From the NCBI RefSeq assembly GCF_000015765.1, contig NC_008942.1, positions 635,921 through 699,920 of the forward strand: a stretch of 64,000 nt of DNA. Direction: 5' to 3'. The notes beneath the pieces are model-generated. The model had not been told where the DNA came from, did no database searches, and saw nothing but the letters and a program-made list of their open reading frames with translations. Each line of letters starts with the position of its first letter. Position 1 is the stretch's first letter. This stretch comes from Methanocorpusculum labreanum Z. GTDB taxonomy: Archaea; Halobacteriota; Methanomicrobia; Methanomicrobiales; Methanocorpusculaceae. Shown in pieces: positions 1 through 8,079 of this stretch. The translations under genes and the position numbers were made by a program.

Positions 1-120
1 GCTGGGAGCGAGAGTAGCGATCCCAAATGAGTCATATCCACGGTATTCTAATGAAAGAAGGCCGTTCGTACATATGGGAGCTGCCTCATGATACCCGATA
101 TAACCGACAATCCCGCACAT
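1..120 (-). CDS. glmS: Glutamine--fructose-6-phosphate aminotransferase, N-terminal fragment
   Basis: The first 120 bases, read on the minus strand, encode the first 40 residues of a protein that runs off the window edge. It begins MCGIVGYIG and continues with [15 protein letters not shown]. Cys2 is the nucleophile of the class II glutamine amidotransferase domain, and the YRGYDS stretch is typical of GlmS. The enzyme makes glucosamine-6-phosphate from fructose-6-phosphate and glutamine, the first step towards UDP-GlcNAc. The ATG is one base from the stop codon of the upstream GlmU-like gene, and glmM lies further up the same strand, so the genes form one pathway operon. The rest of the gene cannot be seen. 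Confidence 0.9.
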   Translation of the reverse strand, partial: MCGIVGYIGYHEAAPICTNGLLSLEYRGYDSFGIATLAPS

Positions 121-121
121 T

Positions 122-1246
122 TTACATCACCAGAGTGTTATCGGGAATCTCTTTTTCGAGGAGCTTTCCGCCTTCGATGCTGGCATTGTTTCCAATAACC
201 CCGTCCTTGATGGCGGTAAATGGTCCGATAGTTACGCGATCCCCGCAAACGGAACTGGATTTTTCAGAGAATGACGAGAGATGATCCCTGCAGATACACC
301 CCTCTCCCATGATCGTATCAACGATCCGGGAGTGAGAACCGATCACACAATCGTTCATGATGATACTGTTTTCAATGCAGGTGAACGGCTCGATCGTAAC
401 GCGCGATCCGATGCAGGTGTTCGGCCCGATATATACGTGCGGTCCGATTTTACCTCCCTCTCCTATAACGACCGGACCGTGAATCACTGTGCCCGGACCC
501 AGACTGTTTTTCTTTCCGATAACGGCATGCCCCTGCACGGTGACGCATTTATCGATCGTACCGGATACAGAATCCACCACCTGTCTGAGCAGATGTTTGT
601 TTACTGATAGCAGATCGTTTGGAGAGACCGCGTCCTGCCAGTCGCTTGCCGCAACGATGGATATCTGCATCCCCTCCTTTATTCGATTCTGCAGGGATTC
701 GGGAATCGTTTGTTCACGTATTTTTTGAATGAACTCCTGCGTAAAAATATACACACCGCAGCTTACGAGAGCCCCGGGCGGAACATCTGCCGGTTTCTCC
801 ACGATACGTGTAAGATTCCCGTCGTCTCCAAAAATTACGCCGAAGTTCGAAGGCGAGATGTGGCGTGCAACCAGCAGGGCATTATCCTTGTCCAGTATGG
901 ACCGCAGCGACTCGGGATCGATGTAGTTGTCTCCGGCAAGGACGAGGGTCTTTGTATGTACATACTCCTTTGCCATGGAAAGGGCATGCGCCGTTCCCAG
1001 CTGCTTATCCTGCACGACCACATTCACAGGAATTGGATAGGTGTTTAGGAACGTCATTACCTGTTCTTTTCTATACCCGACGACCACCGTGATGTCACGA
1101 ATACCTGCGGCAACGACCGAATTTAACACATGCTCGAGAATCGGGCGGTTTGCTACAGGCAGCATGACCTTCGGGCGGTTTTTCGTCAAGGGTCGAAGCC
1201 TCGTCCCTTCACCAGCAGCAAGGATCACTGCCTGAATATCCGTCAT
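122..1246 (-). CDS. GlmU-like sugar-1-phosphate nucleotidylyltransferase (second copy)
   Basis: A protein of 374 residues with two domains. Residues 1 to about 230 are a nucleotidyltransferase fold with the signature [12 protein letters not shown] and the downstream [11 protein letters not shown]. The C-terminal 140 residues are a left-handed beta-helix of hexapeptide repeats, as in sugar nucleotidyl/acyl-transferases. It is paralogous to the gene just upstream, but its C-terminus is shorter and I do not see the Asn-x-Arg-His stretch present there. It may therefore be a plain UTP- or dTTP-dependent sugar pyrophosphorylase rather than a bifunctional GlmU. It sits between the other GlmU-like gene (1 nt away) and glmS, which argues for amino-sugar nucleotide synthesis. 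The exact sugar substrate is inference. Confidence 0.85.
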   Translation of the reverse strand: MTDIQAVILAAGEGTRLRPLTKNRPKVMLPVANRPILEHVLNSVVAAGIRDITVVVGYRKEQVMTFLNTYPIPVNVVVQDKQLGTAHALSMAKEYVHTKTLVLAGDNYIDPESLRSILDKDNALLVARHISPSNFGVIFGDDGNLTRIVEKPADVPPGALVSCGVYIFTQEFIQKIREQTIPESLQNRIKEGMQISIVAASDWQDAVSPNDLLSVNKHLLRQVVDSVSGTIDKCVTVQGHAVIGKKNSLGPGTVIHGPVVIGEGGKIGPHVYIGPNTCIGSRVTIEPFTCIENSIIMNDCVIGSHSRIVDTIMGEGCICRDHLSSFSEKSSSVCGDRVTIGPFTAIKDGVIGNNASIEGGKLLEKEIPDNTLVM

Positions 1247-1247
1247 C

Positions 1248-2447
1248 TTACTTCACCACCGTTTTATCTTCGATCATCCCTGTGACAAGAGTATGGGGTG
1301 CGACTCTCGTCCCGCTGCCGATCGAAGACCCGGTGTTTACGGAACAATTGATCCCAAACAGTACATCGTCCCCAATGACTGCCCCAAATTTCTTTCTGCC
1401 GGTTGATCTTCCGCCTACCTTTACCGGACCATGGTCATGACGAAGGTTTGCGATCTTTGTGCCGGCGCCGAAGTTGCATCCGCTTCCAATCACGCTGTCG
1501 CCGATATAATTGTAATGCGGGACTTTTGTATCATCAAAGATGATGGAATTTTTGATCTCGACGGCGTGACCGATGTGACAGTTGTTTCCAACCGTCGTTC
1601 CCGGGCGAAGGTAGGCATTTGGACCGACAACGGTGTTTTCGCCGATAATACAGGGACCTTCGATGTATGTTCCTGATTTGACGACCGATCCTTTTCCAAG
1701 AATCAGCTGACCTTTTACTATCACGTTTTCTTCAATCGTTCCGTTTAATTCGCTCGAAATACGCTCAAGGAGATGTTCGTTTGCCGTCAGCATATCCCAG
1801 GGATAGCCCACATCCATCCAGACGGACAATGGATACGCGGTAAGTTTTCCATCACCGATATAATCGGTCAAAGCATCGGTCAGTTCATACTCCCCCCGGG
1901 TTGACAGTGAAAGTTTTTTTAGGACGGCAAATATTTCAGCATCGAAGAGATATGCCCCGGCGTTAATGATATTTGATTTTGGGTGAAGGGATTTTTCTTC
2001 CAGCGAGGTGATCTTATTGTTTGCTACCGTCACCACGCCGAAGCTTTCCGGATGTGTTGTTGTCGAGGTGGCCATGACCGGACTTGGAAGATCAATAATA
2101 TTTGTCAAATCGGATCTTTCAAGGATCATGTCCCCGTTCAGCATGAGAAATGTATCATGGATGAACGGCTCGACCGTTTTCAGGGCATCCGCCGTTCCCA
2201 TCTGTCTGCGCTGGGTAACATACTGTATCGACACACCGAATTTTGAACCGCTCTCAAACCATGTCCGGATCGATTCTTCATGGTAGCCGACAACAACAAG
2301 AATCTCCGTAATGCCGGCATCACGCACATTACAGATGAGATGTTCAAGCATCGGCTTTCCCGCTAAAGGCAGCATAACCTTCGGGCGGGACGTCGTGAGG
2401 GGCCGCATACGCGAACCTTCACCTGCTGCAAGAATTACACACTGCAT
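1248..2447 (-). CDS. glmU: Bifunctional GlmU-type UDP-GlcNAc pyrophosphorylase / GlcN-1-P acetyltransferase
   Basis: A protein of 399 residues. The N-terminal nucleotidyltransferase domain opens with [15 protein letters not shown] and has PKVMLPLAGKPMLEH. The C-terminal half is a left-handed beta-helix. It carries NFGAGTKIANLRHDHGPVK, the type of Asn-Leu-Arg-His region found in archaeal bifunctional enzymes that acetylate glucosamine-1-phosphate and then attach UMP. It starts 3 nt after the glmM stop and ends 1 nt before the paralogous gene. Together with glmM and glmS this gives the complete route from fructose-6-phosphate to UDP-GlcNAc, a precursor for N-glycans and surface polymers. The assignment of this copy as the bifunctional one is by comparison with its neighbour and is fairly secure. 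Confidence 0.88.
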   Translation of the reverse strand: MQCVILAAGEGSRMRPLTTSRPKVMLPLAGKPMLEHLICNVRDAGITEILVVVGYHEESIRTWFESGSKFGVSIQYVTQRRQMGTADALKTVEPFIHDTFLMLNGDMILERSDLTNIIDLPSPVMATSTTTHPESFGVVTVANNKITSLEEKSLHPKSNIINAGAYLFDAEIFAVLKKLSLSTRGEYELTDALTDYIGDGKLTAYPLSVWMDVGYPWDMLTANEHLLERISSELNGTIEENVIVKGQLILGKGSVVKSGTYIEGPCIIGENTVVGPNAYLRPGTTVGNNCHIGHAVEIKNSIIFDDTKVPHYNYIGDSVIGSGCNFGAGTKIANLRHDHGPVKVGGRSTGRKKFGAVIGDDVLFGINCSVNTGSSIGSGTRVAPHTLVTGMIEDKTVVK

Positions 2448-2450
2448 ATA

Positions 2451-3710
2451 TTACTCCCTGATCTGATGCATTGAATCACGGATTTTGTTCATACCTGATT
2501 CCAGCATCCGTTTTGCATCGTCTTTTGTTCTTCCTTCAGCGGTACAGCGGATCTTCGGCTCGGTTCCGCTTGCACGAATCAGACACCAGCCGTTTTCATC
2601 GGAGATTCGGATACCGTCAGTTGGTTTGTCTGCGCCAAGTCCGGAAAGGATCTCTTTTGCATTCTTTGTCTCTAAAGCATCACGAAGAATAGTATATCTT
2701 GGCATCGCATCCAGTTCCTCGGCAACATTCCATTCACCTGATATCTCGGCAAAAAGTGCGGCAGCGTAAGGTCCGTCAGGGCAAAGGGAGTGCTTGGGAA
2801 AGATCCAGCTTCCCGACGGTTCCCCGCCGAACGTCCCCCATGAGATAAGTTCCTCGGATACAAAACTATCACCGACCGGCGTTCGCCGAACTTCGGCGAT
2901 CTCTTCGATCGCCATAGATGCATCAACTGTCGTCACAACCTGTTTTGCATCGAGATATTTTGCAAAAAGCATAAGCAGATGGTCCCCGTCGATATACCGC
3001 CCCAGATTGTCAAATGCCATCATCCGATCTGCATCTCCGTCATTTACGACGGCACAGTCGGCATTGATTTTTTTCATCAGTTTCGGGATGTGCAGGAGAT
3101 TTTTTTCCAGAGGTTCGGATGGCCGGGCAAACTTTCCTGAAGGATCGCAGTTTACCGGAATAACTGCCGTTCCCGACTCTTCAAAGAGTTTCGGCGTGAT
3201 TTGCCCGCCGGCCCCGTTTCCACAATCCACTACTATGGTGATATCTTCTGGAATGCAAACCGAGGTAAGGATCGCTTCTTTATGCGGCGTAATTAGATCG
3301 GCATCCGTAAAGGAACCCTGCTCATCCCATGAGCTCCAGACGGGGCAATCTACTTCCTCTTCGATCTCTTTTTGCTGAGCGAGGGTGTAGGACGAGCCGT
3401 CGGACCGGAAAAGTTTGATGCCGTTATAGGGTTCCGGATTATGTGAAGCCGTGATCATAACTCCCGCATCGGCAAATCCGGCGCCGAAGGCAACGGTCGG
3501 CGTGGGACAGATTCCTCCGTAGACAACGTCTGCTCCGCCGCTGATCAGTCCCGAGATTACGGCGTGCGCGAGAACATTTCTGCTGGTTCGTGAATCTGTC
3601 CCAAGAACGACATGTTTTGCATTTTTTGCAACTGCCGCCCCAACGATAGGTGCAAGAGAAAGTAGGTGCTGATCAAACAATTGTCTGATACCGGACGAAC
3701 CAAAAAGCAT
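2451..3710 (-). CDS. glmM: Phosphoglucosamine mutase / phosphohexomutase
   Basis: A 419-residue alpha-D-phosphohexomutase. All four active-site loops are visible in order: the phosphoserine loop TASHNP near residue 105, the metal-binding loop DGDADR near 225, the sugar-binding loop GEPSGSW near 295, and the C-terminal phosphate-binding RASGTEPKIR near 380. The enzyme interconverts glucosamine-6-phosphate and glucosamine-1-phosphate, or the equivalent hexose phosphates. Its place directly before two GlmU-like genes and glmS supports the GlmM role over a general phosphomannomutase, though archaeal members are often promiscuous. A 36-nt gap separates it from the DUF364-like gene upstream. I cannot tell whether a separate promoter lies there. 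Confidence 0.92.
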   Translation of the reverse strand: MLFGSSGIRQLFDQHLLSLAPIVGAAVAKNAKHVVLGTDSRTSRNVLAHAVISGLISGGADVVYGGICPTPTVAFGAGFADAGVMITASHNPEPYNGIKLFRSDGSSYTLAQQKEIEEEVDCPVWSSWDEQGSFTDADLITPHKEAILTSVCIPEDITIVVDCGNGAGGQITPKLFEESGTAVIPVNCDPSGKFARPSEPLEKNLLHIPKLMKKINADCAVVNDGDADRMMAFDNLGRYIDGDHLLMLFAKYLDAKQVVTTVDASMAIEEIAEVRRTPVGDSFVSEELISWGTFGGEPSGSWIFPKHSLCPDGPYAAALFAEISGEWNVAEELDAMPRYTILRDALETKNAKEILSGLGADKPTDGIRISDENGWCLIRASGTEPKIRCTAEGRTKDDAKRMLESGMNKIRDSMHQIRE

Positions 3711-3746
3711 AATGAATTATTTTATGTGCTGAATGGAGTTAAATTA

Positions 3747-4337
3747 TTAGGTCCCATAGGGACACCAGGCCTTTTTTCCAAGAAGAGCGGCAACGCCGGC
3801 ACATGAAGGCCCGAGAAATAGGAGTTCTTTTTTCAGAAGGATTGCTTCATCTATTTCTTCGAGATGATCAGTATTCAAAAGTGCATCGCCGGTCACAAGA
3901 ACCACGTCGGCATCTTCCAGAAGTAAGGCCTGTTGTATCCCTGGAATGTCACTACCGAGAATGTAAACATTTTTCCCGGAAAGATGCTGGACCAGTTCTT
4001 CATGGCAGTCTTCGAAGTTCACTGTTGGACAGGGACCAAGGTTTCGAATCAGCATCAGAAAACCGGTAACTACGGTAAGCGCCCCTGCCGCAGCTGCTTT
4101 TGTTTTCGGCGATTTCAGCGGTGCATCATAGAGATTTTCAAGGCGCATCTTTGCGCAGAAAGGTTCGGTTGATGCAATCTCGGCGACCCGTCCTCCAAAA
4201 CAAACCTGAAGACAGCTGCCCGAACAGAACTGACAGATGTGGTTTTCAGGTTTGCTAATATACACAAGGTCCCCGTCTTCGGTACCCATTCCATGCGCAA
4301 CGTCATGAAGTTTTTTTACAGCATCGTGTAGTATCAT
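3747..4337 (-). CDS. DUF364-like protein with a four-cysteine cluster
   Basis: A 196-residue protein. A Cys cluster of the form C-x2-C-x3-C-x3-C is visible at residues 35-46 (CQFCSGSCLQVC) and could hold an Fe-S cluster or a metal. The C-terminal half has the Rossmann-like pattern of the DUF364 putative heavy-metal-chelation family, ending in FLGPSCAGVAALLG and CPYG. Its ATG overlaps the stop of the cyclase-family gene by 4 nt (ATGA), so the two are translationally coupled and follow sufCB. That position fits a metal or Fe-S cluster role, but this is inference. I recognise the family only weakly and cannot name a reaction. Confidence 0.6.
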   Translation of the reverse strand: MILHDAVKKLHDVAHGMGTEDGDLVYISKPENHICQFCSGSCLQVCFGGRVAEIASTEPFCAKMRLENLYDAPLKSPKTKAAAAGALTVVTGFLMLIRNLGPCPTVNFEDCHEELVQHLSGKNVYILGSDIPGIQQALLLEDADVVLVTGDALLNTDHLEEIDEAILLKKELLFLGPSCAGVAALLGKKAWCPYGT

Positions 4338-4864
4338 ACTCTATCCTCAAGTAACACAACTCTTGCAGGCGAGGCATCTGCCCCCTCAATTTTCAGCGGC
4401 AGGGCTGCCATCCGATACACCCCATCCTGAATATTCGAAAGATCCAGCACCTCGATGATGATGATGCCGTTTTTCAGCAAAAAACGATGAACATCATCAT
4501 CTCCTATGGATGGAGTGTCGCAGCCAATTGTTTTGATGCCGGCAAGAAGAAGGTGTTTTGCCGTCTCAAGAGATAAGGGAACGGCATTTTTGAAAAGAAC
4601 CGCTTTACAGTTTTTTGCAGGCATTTGAGGCGAGGTTACGACCTCGGCAGACGTGATCAGGTTATTTAATTCCAGTTTGTTGACGGAAATTCCCTCTTCG
4701 AAATAATGTGCGGGCGCATCGATGTGGGTCCCGGTATGCGTGCCAAGGGAAAGTGATGAGATGACGGCATCTCCTGATTTCATCCTGATCAAAGAAAATT
4801 CAGGATCCCCGGGATATACATACATCCCGGGGTGCAGGCCGACACTCACATCATGGATCTTCAT
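4334..4864 (-). CDS. Cyclase / kynurenine formamidase-like metal hydrolase
   Basis: A 176-residue member of the cyclase (arylformamidase-like) family. The metal-binding motif H-T-G-T-H-I-D-A-P-x-H is at residues 43-53, with His43, His47, Asp49 and His53 as the likely ligands. The length is slightly short of the usual 200 or more residues. It starts 1 nt after the sufB stop and overlaps the DUF364-like gene by 4 nt, so it belongs to the suf transcription unit. Family members hydrolyse cyclic or formylated amides. The substrate here is unknown, and no tryptophan-degradation gene is nearby to suggest kynurenine formamidase. Confidence 0.75.
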   Translation of the reverse strand: MKIHDVSVGLHPGMYVYPGDPEFSLIRMKSGDAVISSLSLGTHTGTHIDAPAHYFEEGISVNKLELNNLITSAEVVTSPQMPAKNCKAVLFKNAVPLSLETAKHLLLAGIKTIGCDTPSIGDDDVHRFLLKNGIIIIEVLDLSNIQDGVYRMAALPLKIEGADASPARVVLLEDRV

Positions 4865-5974
4865 CTAAAATCCGTGATCAGCCGAATCGATTGCATTTTC
4901 GATCTGCTTTTGGAGGGCATCAGGCAGACCTTCGATCCTGACATCCAGGAACCCGCGGATAATGGTGGCGGTAGCTTCTTCTTCAGAAAGTCCGCGTGCC
5001 ATGAGATATTCGATCTCATCTCTGGCGATCTTTCCGACAGCCGCTTCGTGGGATAGTTCAATGTCGACAACGCGTCCGTCGATCTCAGGGATCGCATGCA
5101 TTACGCCGTCTTTTAGGATCAGGCCGCGGCATTCGATGTGTCCTTTCGTCTGCGGGACTTCGGCAATGATGGCTCCTCTGGATATGATCGTTCCGCCGTT
5201 TGTAATGGCGCGGGTGATCAGTTCGGCGCTGGTATTCGGCGCCTGAAGAACCGCTCTTGATCCGGCATCGATGTTTGATCCGGTTCCGGCGACGATCACG
5301 CTCGAAAAGCGGGCGACCGCACCCTCGCCTTTGAGATAAGCGGTTGGATACATTTGGACCATTTTCGTCGGGCGCATACAGACATAATTAGAAAGGAACG
5401 TTCCTCCCTCTTCGACAATGGTTGCCGTACGCGGGAAGACTTCGATCTCTTCGCCCCATGTATGGATCATCGTCGAGGTCACTTTGGCATTTTTCCCGAC
5501 ATATATCTCATTGATTCCGTAGTGTGCCCCTTCTTTTGTTTTCAGAGAGCTCGCACATCCGGCGATCAGATGGACCTCGGATCCTTCTTCGGCAATGACG
5601 ATATTGTGGACCGTCTGGATCGTATCACCCTGCATAAACATACAGCTCTGAAGGGGAAACGTGGTTTTCGCCCCTTTGTGGGCGATGATGACGTATCCTC
5701 TCTGAGGATGTTCAGAAACGTACGTCGTGTACTGATCTTTATCCGCCGGGACGATCTTCCAGCAGTACTCCTTGAGCCACTCGTATTTTTCGAGGGCTTT
5801 TTCGATCATGAGTACTTCAACGCCTTCCGTCTGGGAACCTGCGTGAAGGATATGGTCGTTGACGAGGAGGAAACTCCCTGCACGTCCTTCCATGGAATCC
5901 GTGTGGATTCCGGTCAAGGCAAGACGTTCTTTATCTTCGGGACTGATCCCTGAGAATCCATTCATTTCCTGCAT
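4865..5974 (-). CDS. sufB: SufB/SufD-family Fe-S cluster assembly scaffold
   Basis: A 369-residue archaeal SufBD-type protein, shorter than bacterial SufB. The second half is a repetitive beta-helix-like region (VVIAEEGSEVHLI, ISRGAIIAEVPQTKGHIEC) and ends with ELSHEAAVGKIARDEIEYLMARGL, a region conserved in SufB and SufD. It acts as the scaffold on which Fe-S clusters are built, together with the SufC ATPase encoded just upstream and overlapping by 13 nt. A lone SufBC pair without SufS or SufE is the usual minimal arrangement in methanogens. Methionine at 5965 is a possible alternative start. The first ATG at 5974 was kept. Confidence 0.9.
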   Translation of the reverse strand: MQEMNGFSGISPEDKERLALTGIHTDSMEGRAGSFLLVNDHILHAGSQTEGVEVLMIEKALEKYEWLKEYCWKIVPADKDQYTTYVSEHPQRGYVIIAHKGAKTTFPLQSCMFMQGDTIQTVHNIVIAEEGSEVHLIAGCASSLKTKEGAHYGINEIYVGKNAKVTSTMIHTWGEEIEVFPRTATIVEEGGTFLSNYVCMRPTKMVQMYPTAYLKGEGAVARFSSVIVAGTGSNIDAGSRAVLQAPNTSAELITRAITNGGTIISRGAIIAEVPQTKGHIECRGLILKDGVMHAIPEIDGRVVDIELSHEAAVGKIARDEIEYLMARGLSEEEATATIIRGFLDVRIEGLPDALQKQIENAIDSADHGF

Positions 5975-6690
5975 GATATACAGTCCTTGTATCCTGATGT
6001 TTTCACACTTTTGAGAATTTCACGCGGGTTCCCGCTGCACTGCAGATATCCGTCGATCAGAACATATCCGACATCCGCCTCGAGATAATCGAGGATATAT
6101 CCGGTGTGCGTGATGATAAGTCCCGATTTGGTACGGTTCTTCATGTGGATCTCCTTCTCGAGAAGGGATGCCGCGGCATTTCCAAGAAGGGCCATATTTT
6201 CCACATCGACGCCGCTTTCCGGCTCATCCAGCATCACAAAAGACGGATTCTGAACAGTAAGCTGCAGAATTTCACTGCGTTTTATCTCGCCGCCGGAAAA
6301 TCCCGCATTGACGTCTCTATCGAGGAATTTCGTCATGTGCAGTTTTTCCACGATTATTGGGATCCGAGCTTCATCGATGTTATTTGTTGCAGTGATGAAT
6401 TTGCCGAGTTTCAGACCGGATATTGTAGGCGGGCGCTGGAACATGATGCCCATTCCAAGTTTTGCACGTTCGTGAACCGGTTTATTCGTGACATCAACGC
6501 CGTTGAATATTATTTTACCGGAGGTTACTTTGGAAGAAGCAAAGCCCATAATTGTACGAAGAAGGGTGGTTTTTCCTGACCCGTTCGGGCCAAGGAGGAC
6601 ATGGGTCTGTCCGTCAGGCACGGTTAATGATATGCCGTGCAGAACTTCACGTCCGCCAACTTCCACATGCAGGTTTTCGATTTCAAGCAT
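5962..6690 (-). CDS. sufC: SufC-type ABC ATPase for Fe-S cluster assembly
   Basis: A 242-residue soluble ABC ATPase. Walker A is GPNGSGKTT at residues 34-42, the signature FSGGEIKR is near 130, and Walker B is MLDEPESGVD near 150. The signature and the SGVD after Walker B are typical of SufC rather than of a transporter subunit. It is the first gene of a minus-strand run that continues into sufB, a cyclase and a Cys-rich protein. No membrane permease lies beside it, which agrees with a role in cluster assembly. Confidence 0.93.
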   Translation of the reverse strand: MLEIENLHVEVGGREVLHGISLTVPDGQTHVLLGPNGSGKTTLLRTIMGFASSKVTSGKIIFNGVDVTNKPVHERAKLGMGIMFQRPPTISGLKLGKFITATNNIDEARIPIIVEKLHMTKFLDRDVNAGFSGGEIKRSEILQLTVQNPSFVMLDEPESGVDVENMALLGNAAASLLEKEIHMKNRTKSGLIITHTGYILDYLEADVGYVLIDGYLQCSGNPREILKSVKTSGYKDCISCRK

Positions 6691-7092
6691 GAAAAATCAC
6701 GTACGTGTTATGTCGTCTGTAATTGTAAAGATGTGTATTTGATCAGTGTATCTCCCGGAGTTCAGCTGGATTATCTAGCATTTTTCTGCATTCAATTTTG
6801 GACGCAATATCTGCGTAAATTTTGAAAATAATGAATATATGCGATTAAATTGTGATCTTTAAATGGACCGCAGAGGCATTATCGCACCGCGCGGTCCGGG
6901 ATATATATACTCTGACGTTGATTTTTGTTTATGACGAGCATTGCGTTAAACTCAATCGCAAAACGTGCAGAAGGATACACCATTATTCAGAGAAGAAATC
7001 AGCTTTCGAAGCTTTGCTGGTTTGCATCCGACAACTCTGAATCAGTGTCCTTTGAAAAAGATCAGAATTACCTTATCTGCTGATCCGGTCCA
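6691..7092. other. Divergent intergenic region between sufC and the mrfB-like gene
   Basis: About 400 nt without a convincing gene. It separates two divergent transcription units and should hold both promoters. The only distinctive sequence is the 40-bp TATA-containing block at 6873-6912, which is repeated near 31.6 kb. Short open frames on either strand have no ribosome site and do not look protein-like. The 180 nt between the TATA and the mrfB-like ATG could be a long leader or a small RNA, but I see no recognisable RNA fold. Confidence 0.5.
6873..6912 (+). promoter_or_regulatory. TATA-containing 40-bp block, copy 1
   Basis: The block contains the palindrome CCGCGCGG followed by GGGATATATATACTC, a strong archaeal TATA-like element pointing towards the mrfB-like gene. 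An inverted pair GGACCGC (6866) and GCGGTCC (6891) flanks it. The same 40 bases occur at 31592-31631 with three differences. It may be a promoter of this gene or of an unrecognised short RNA. Confidence 0.45.
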
Positions 7093-8036
7093 ATGCAGAC
7101 TCTCAGCAAGGCATTCATACCGGGAGTATTTCTGAAAACCGAAACGCCAAAGGCGGGTTACGGAGGGATTCCCGGAACATATGAGATCGAGACACCGGAG
7201 GGTGTCTGCCTTGCGAAAAAAACCACATGGAAGTACTCCGATTATTGTATTCCAGAGGAGAAGGTTCGGGATCGGTGCATGCGTGAATTGACACTCATTC
7301 CCGGCATTGGTCCACGGCGCGCCTTTGAACTTCGCAGAAAAGGACATCTCTATTTGACAGATTTAGGAGATACCTGCTGGGGGGACAGCGCATCAGAGAT
7401 CGCGGACGTGATCGAAAATGATGCTCCCAAAGATATATGCCGCCTGTTTCAGGATGCCCGCAGGGGAAATGATCCGCTCCTTCTGGGTTTTTCTCATGCT
7501 TTTCCAAAAGAGGATCTTCTGTATTTCGATATTGAAACCCTTGGCATGTTTCAGTCGCCGATCATCCTTTTCGGATGCGGGTTCTGGAAAGAAAACGAAC
7601 TTACCGTCATTCAGTATCTGCTTCGCGATATTAAGGATGAGCCTGCCGCTCTCTATCTGACGAATCAGCTGTTCTGTGAACATACCCATGTGGTTACCTA
7701 TAATGGAAAAGGGTTCGATGTTCCGTATCTGAATAATCGCCTCTCCTATTACGGGGAGAGAACGGTAACCCCCAACCTCCATTTCGACCTACTGTATCCC
7801 ACCCGGAGATTATACGGAGGAATATTCCAAACTGCTGTTTGGGCACAGTCGAAAAATATATCCTCCAGAGACCGAGAACCGATGACCTGCCGGGTTATCT
7901 GGTTCCGGAGTATTACCAGAATTATCTTCGTACCCGAAACGTTTCAAAACTCGTCCCGATCGTTGAACATAACCAACTTGATGTAGCAAATCTTGCTTTC
8001 CTCCTCAGAACTGAATGTGAGGCCATCTATGGATGA
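7093..8036 (+). pseudogene. MrfB/YprB-like DEDD exonuclease, frameshifted
   Basis: Read with one frame change, this encodes about 314 residues of a YprB/MrfB-type 3'-5' exonuclease. A helix-hairpin-helix-like stretch (IPGIGPRRAFELRRKG) comes first, then Exo I YFDIETLG, Exo II VTYNGKGFDVPYL and Exo III EHNQLDVANLAFLL. The frame breaks near 7816-7823. Upstream codons end LYGGIFQ, while the protein-like continuation (NIPNCCLGTVEKYIL) is in another frame. Restoring one A in GGAGGAATATT would join them. Left as it is, the protein ends at 7986 without Exo III and should be inactive. The partner helicase gene follows at once. In Bacillus, MrfA and MrfB act together in UvrA-independent repair of mitomycin damage. 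A sequencing error is an equally good explanation for the shift. Confidence 0.8.
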
Positions 8037-8079
8037 AGACAATAAAGACAATATGTACATAAAATGCGAGGAGGCAAAA

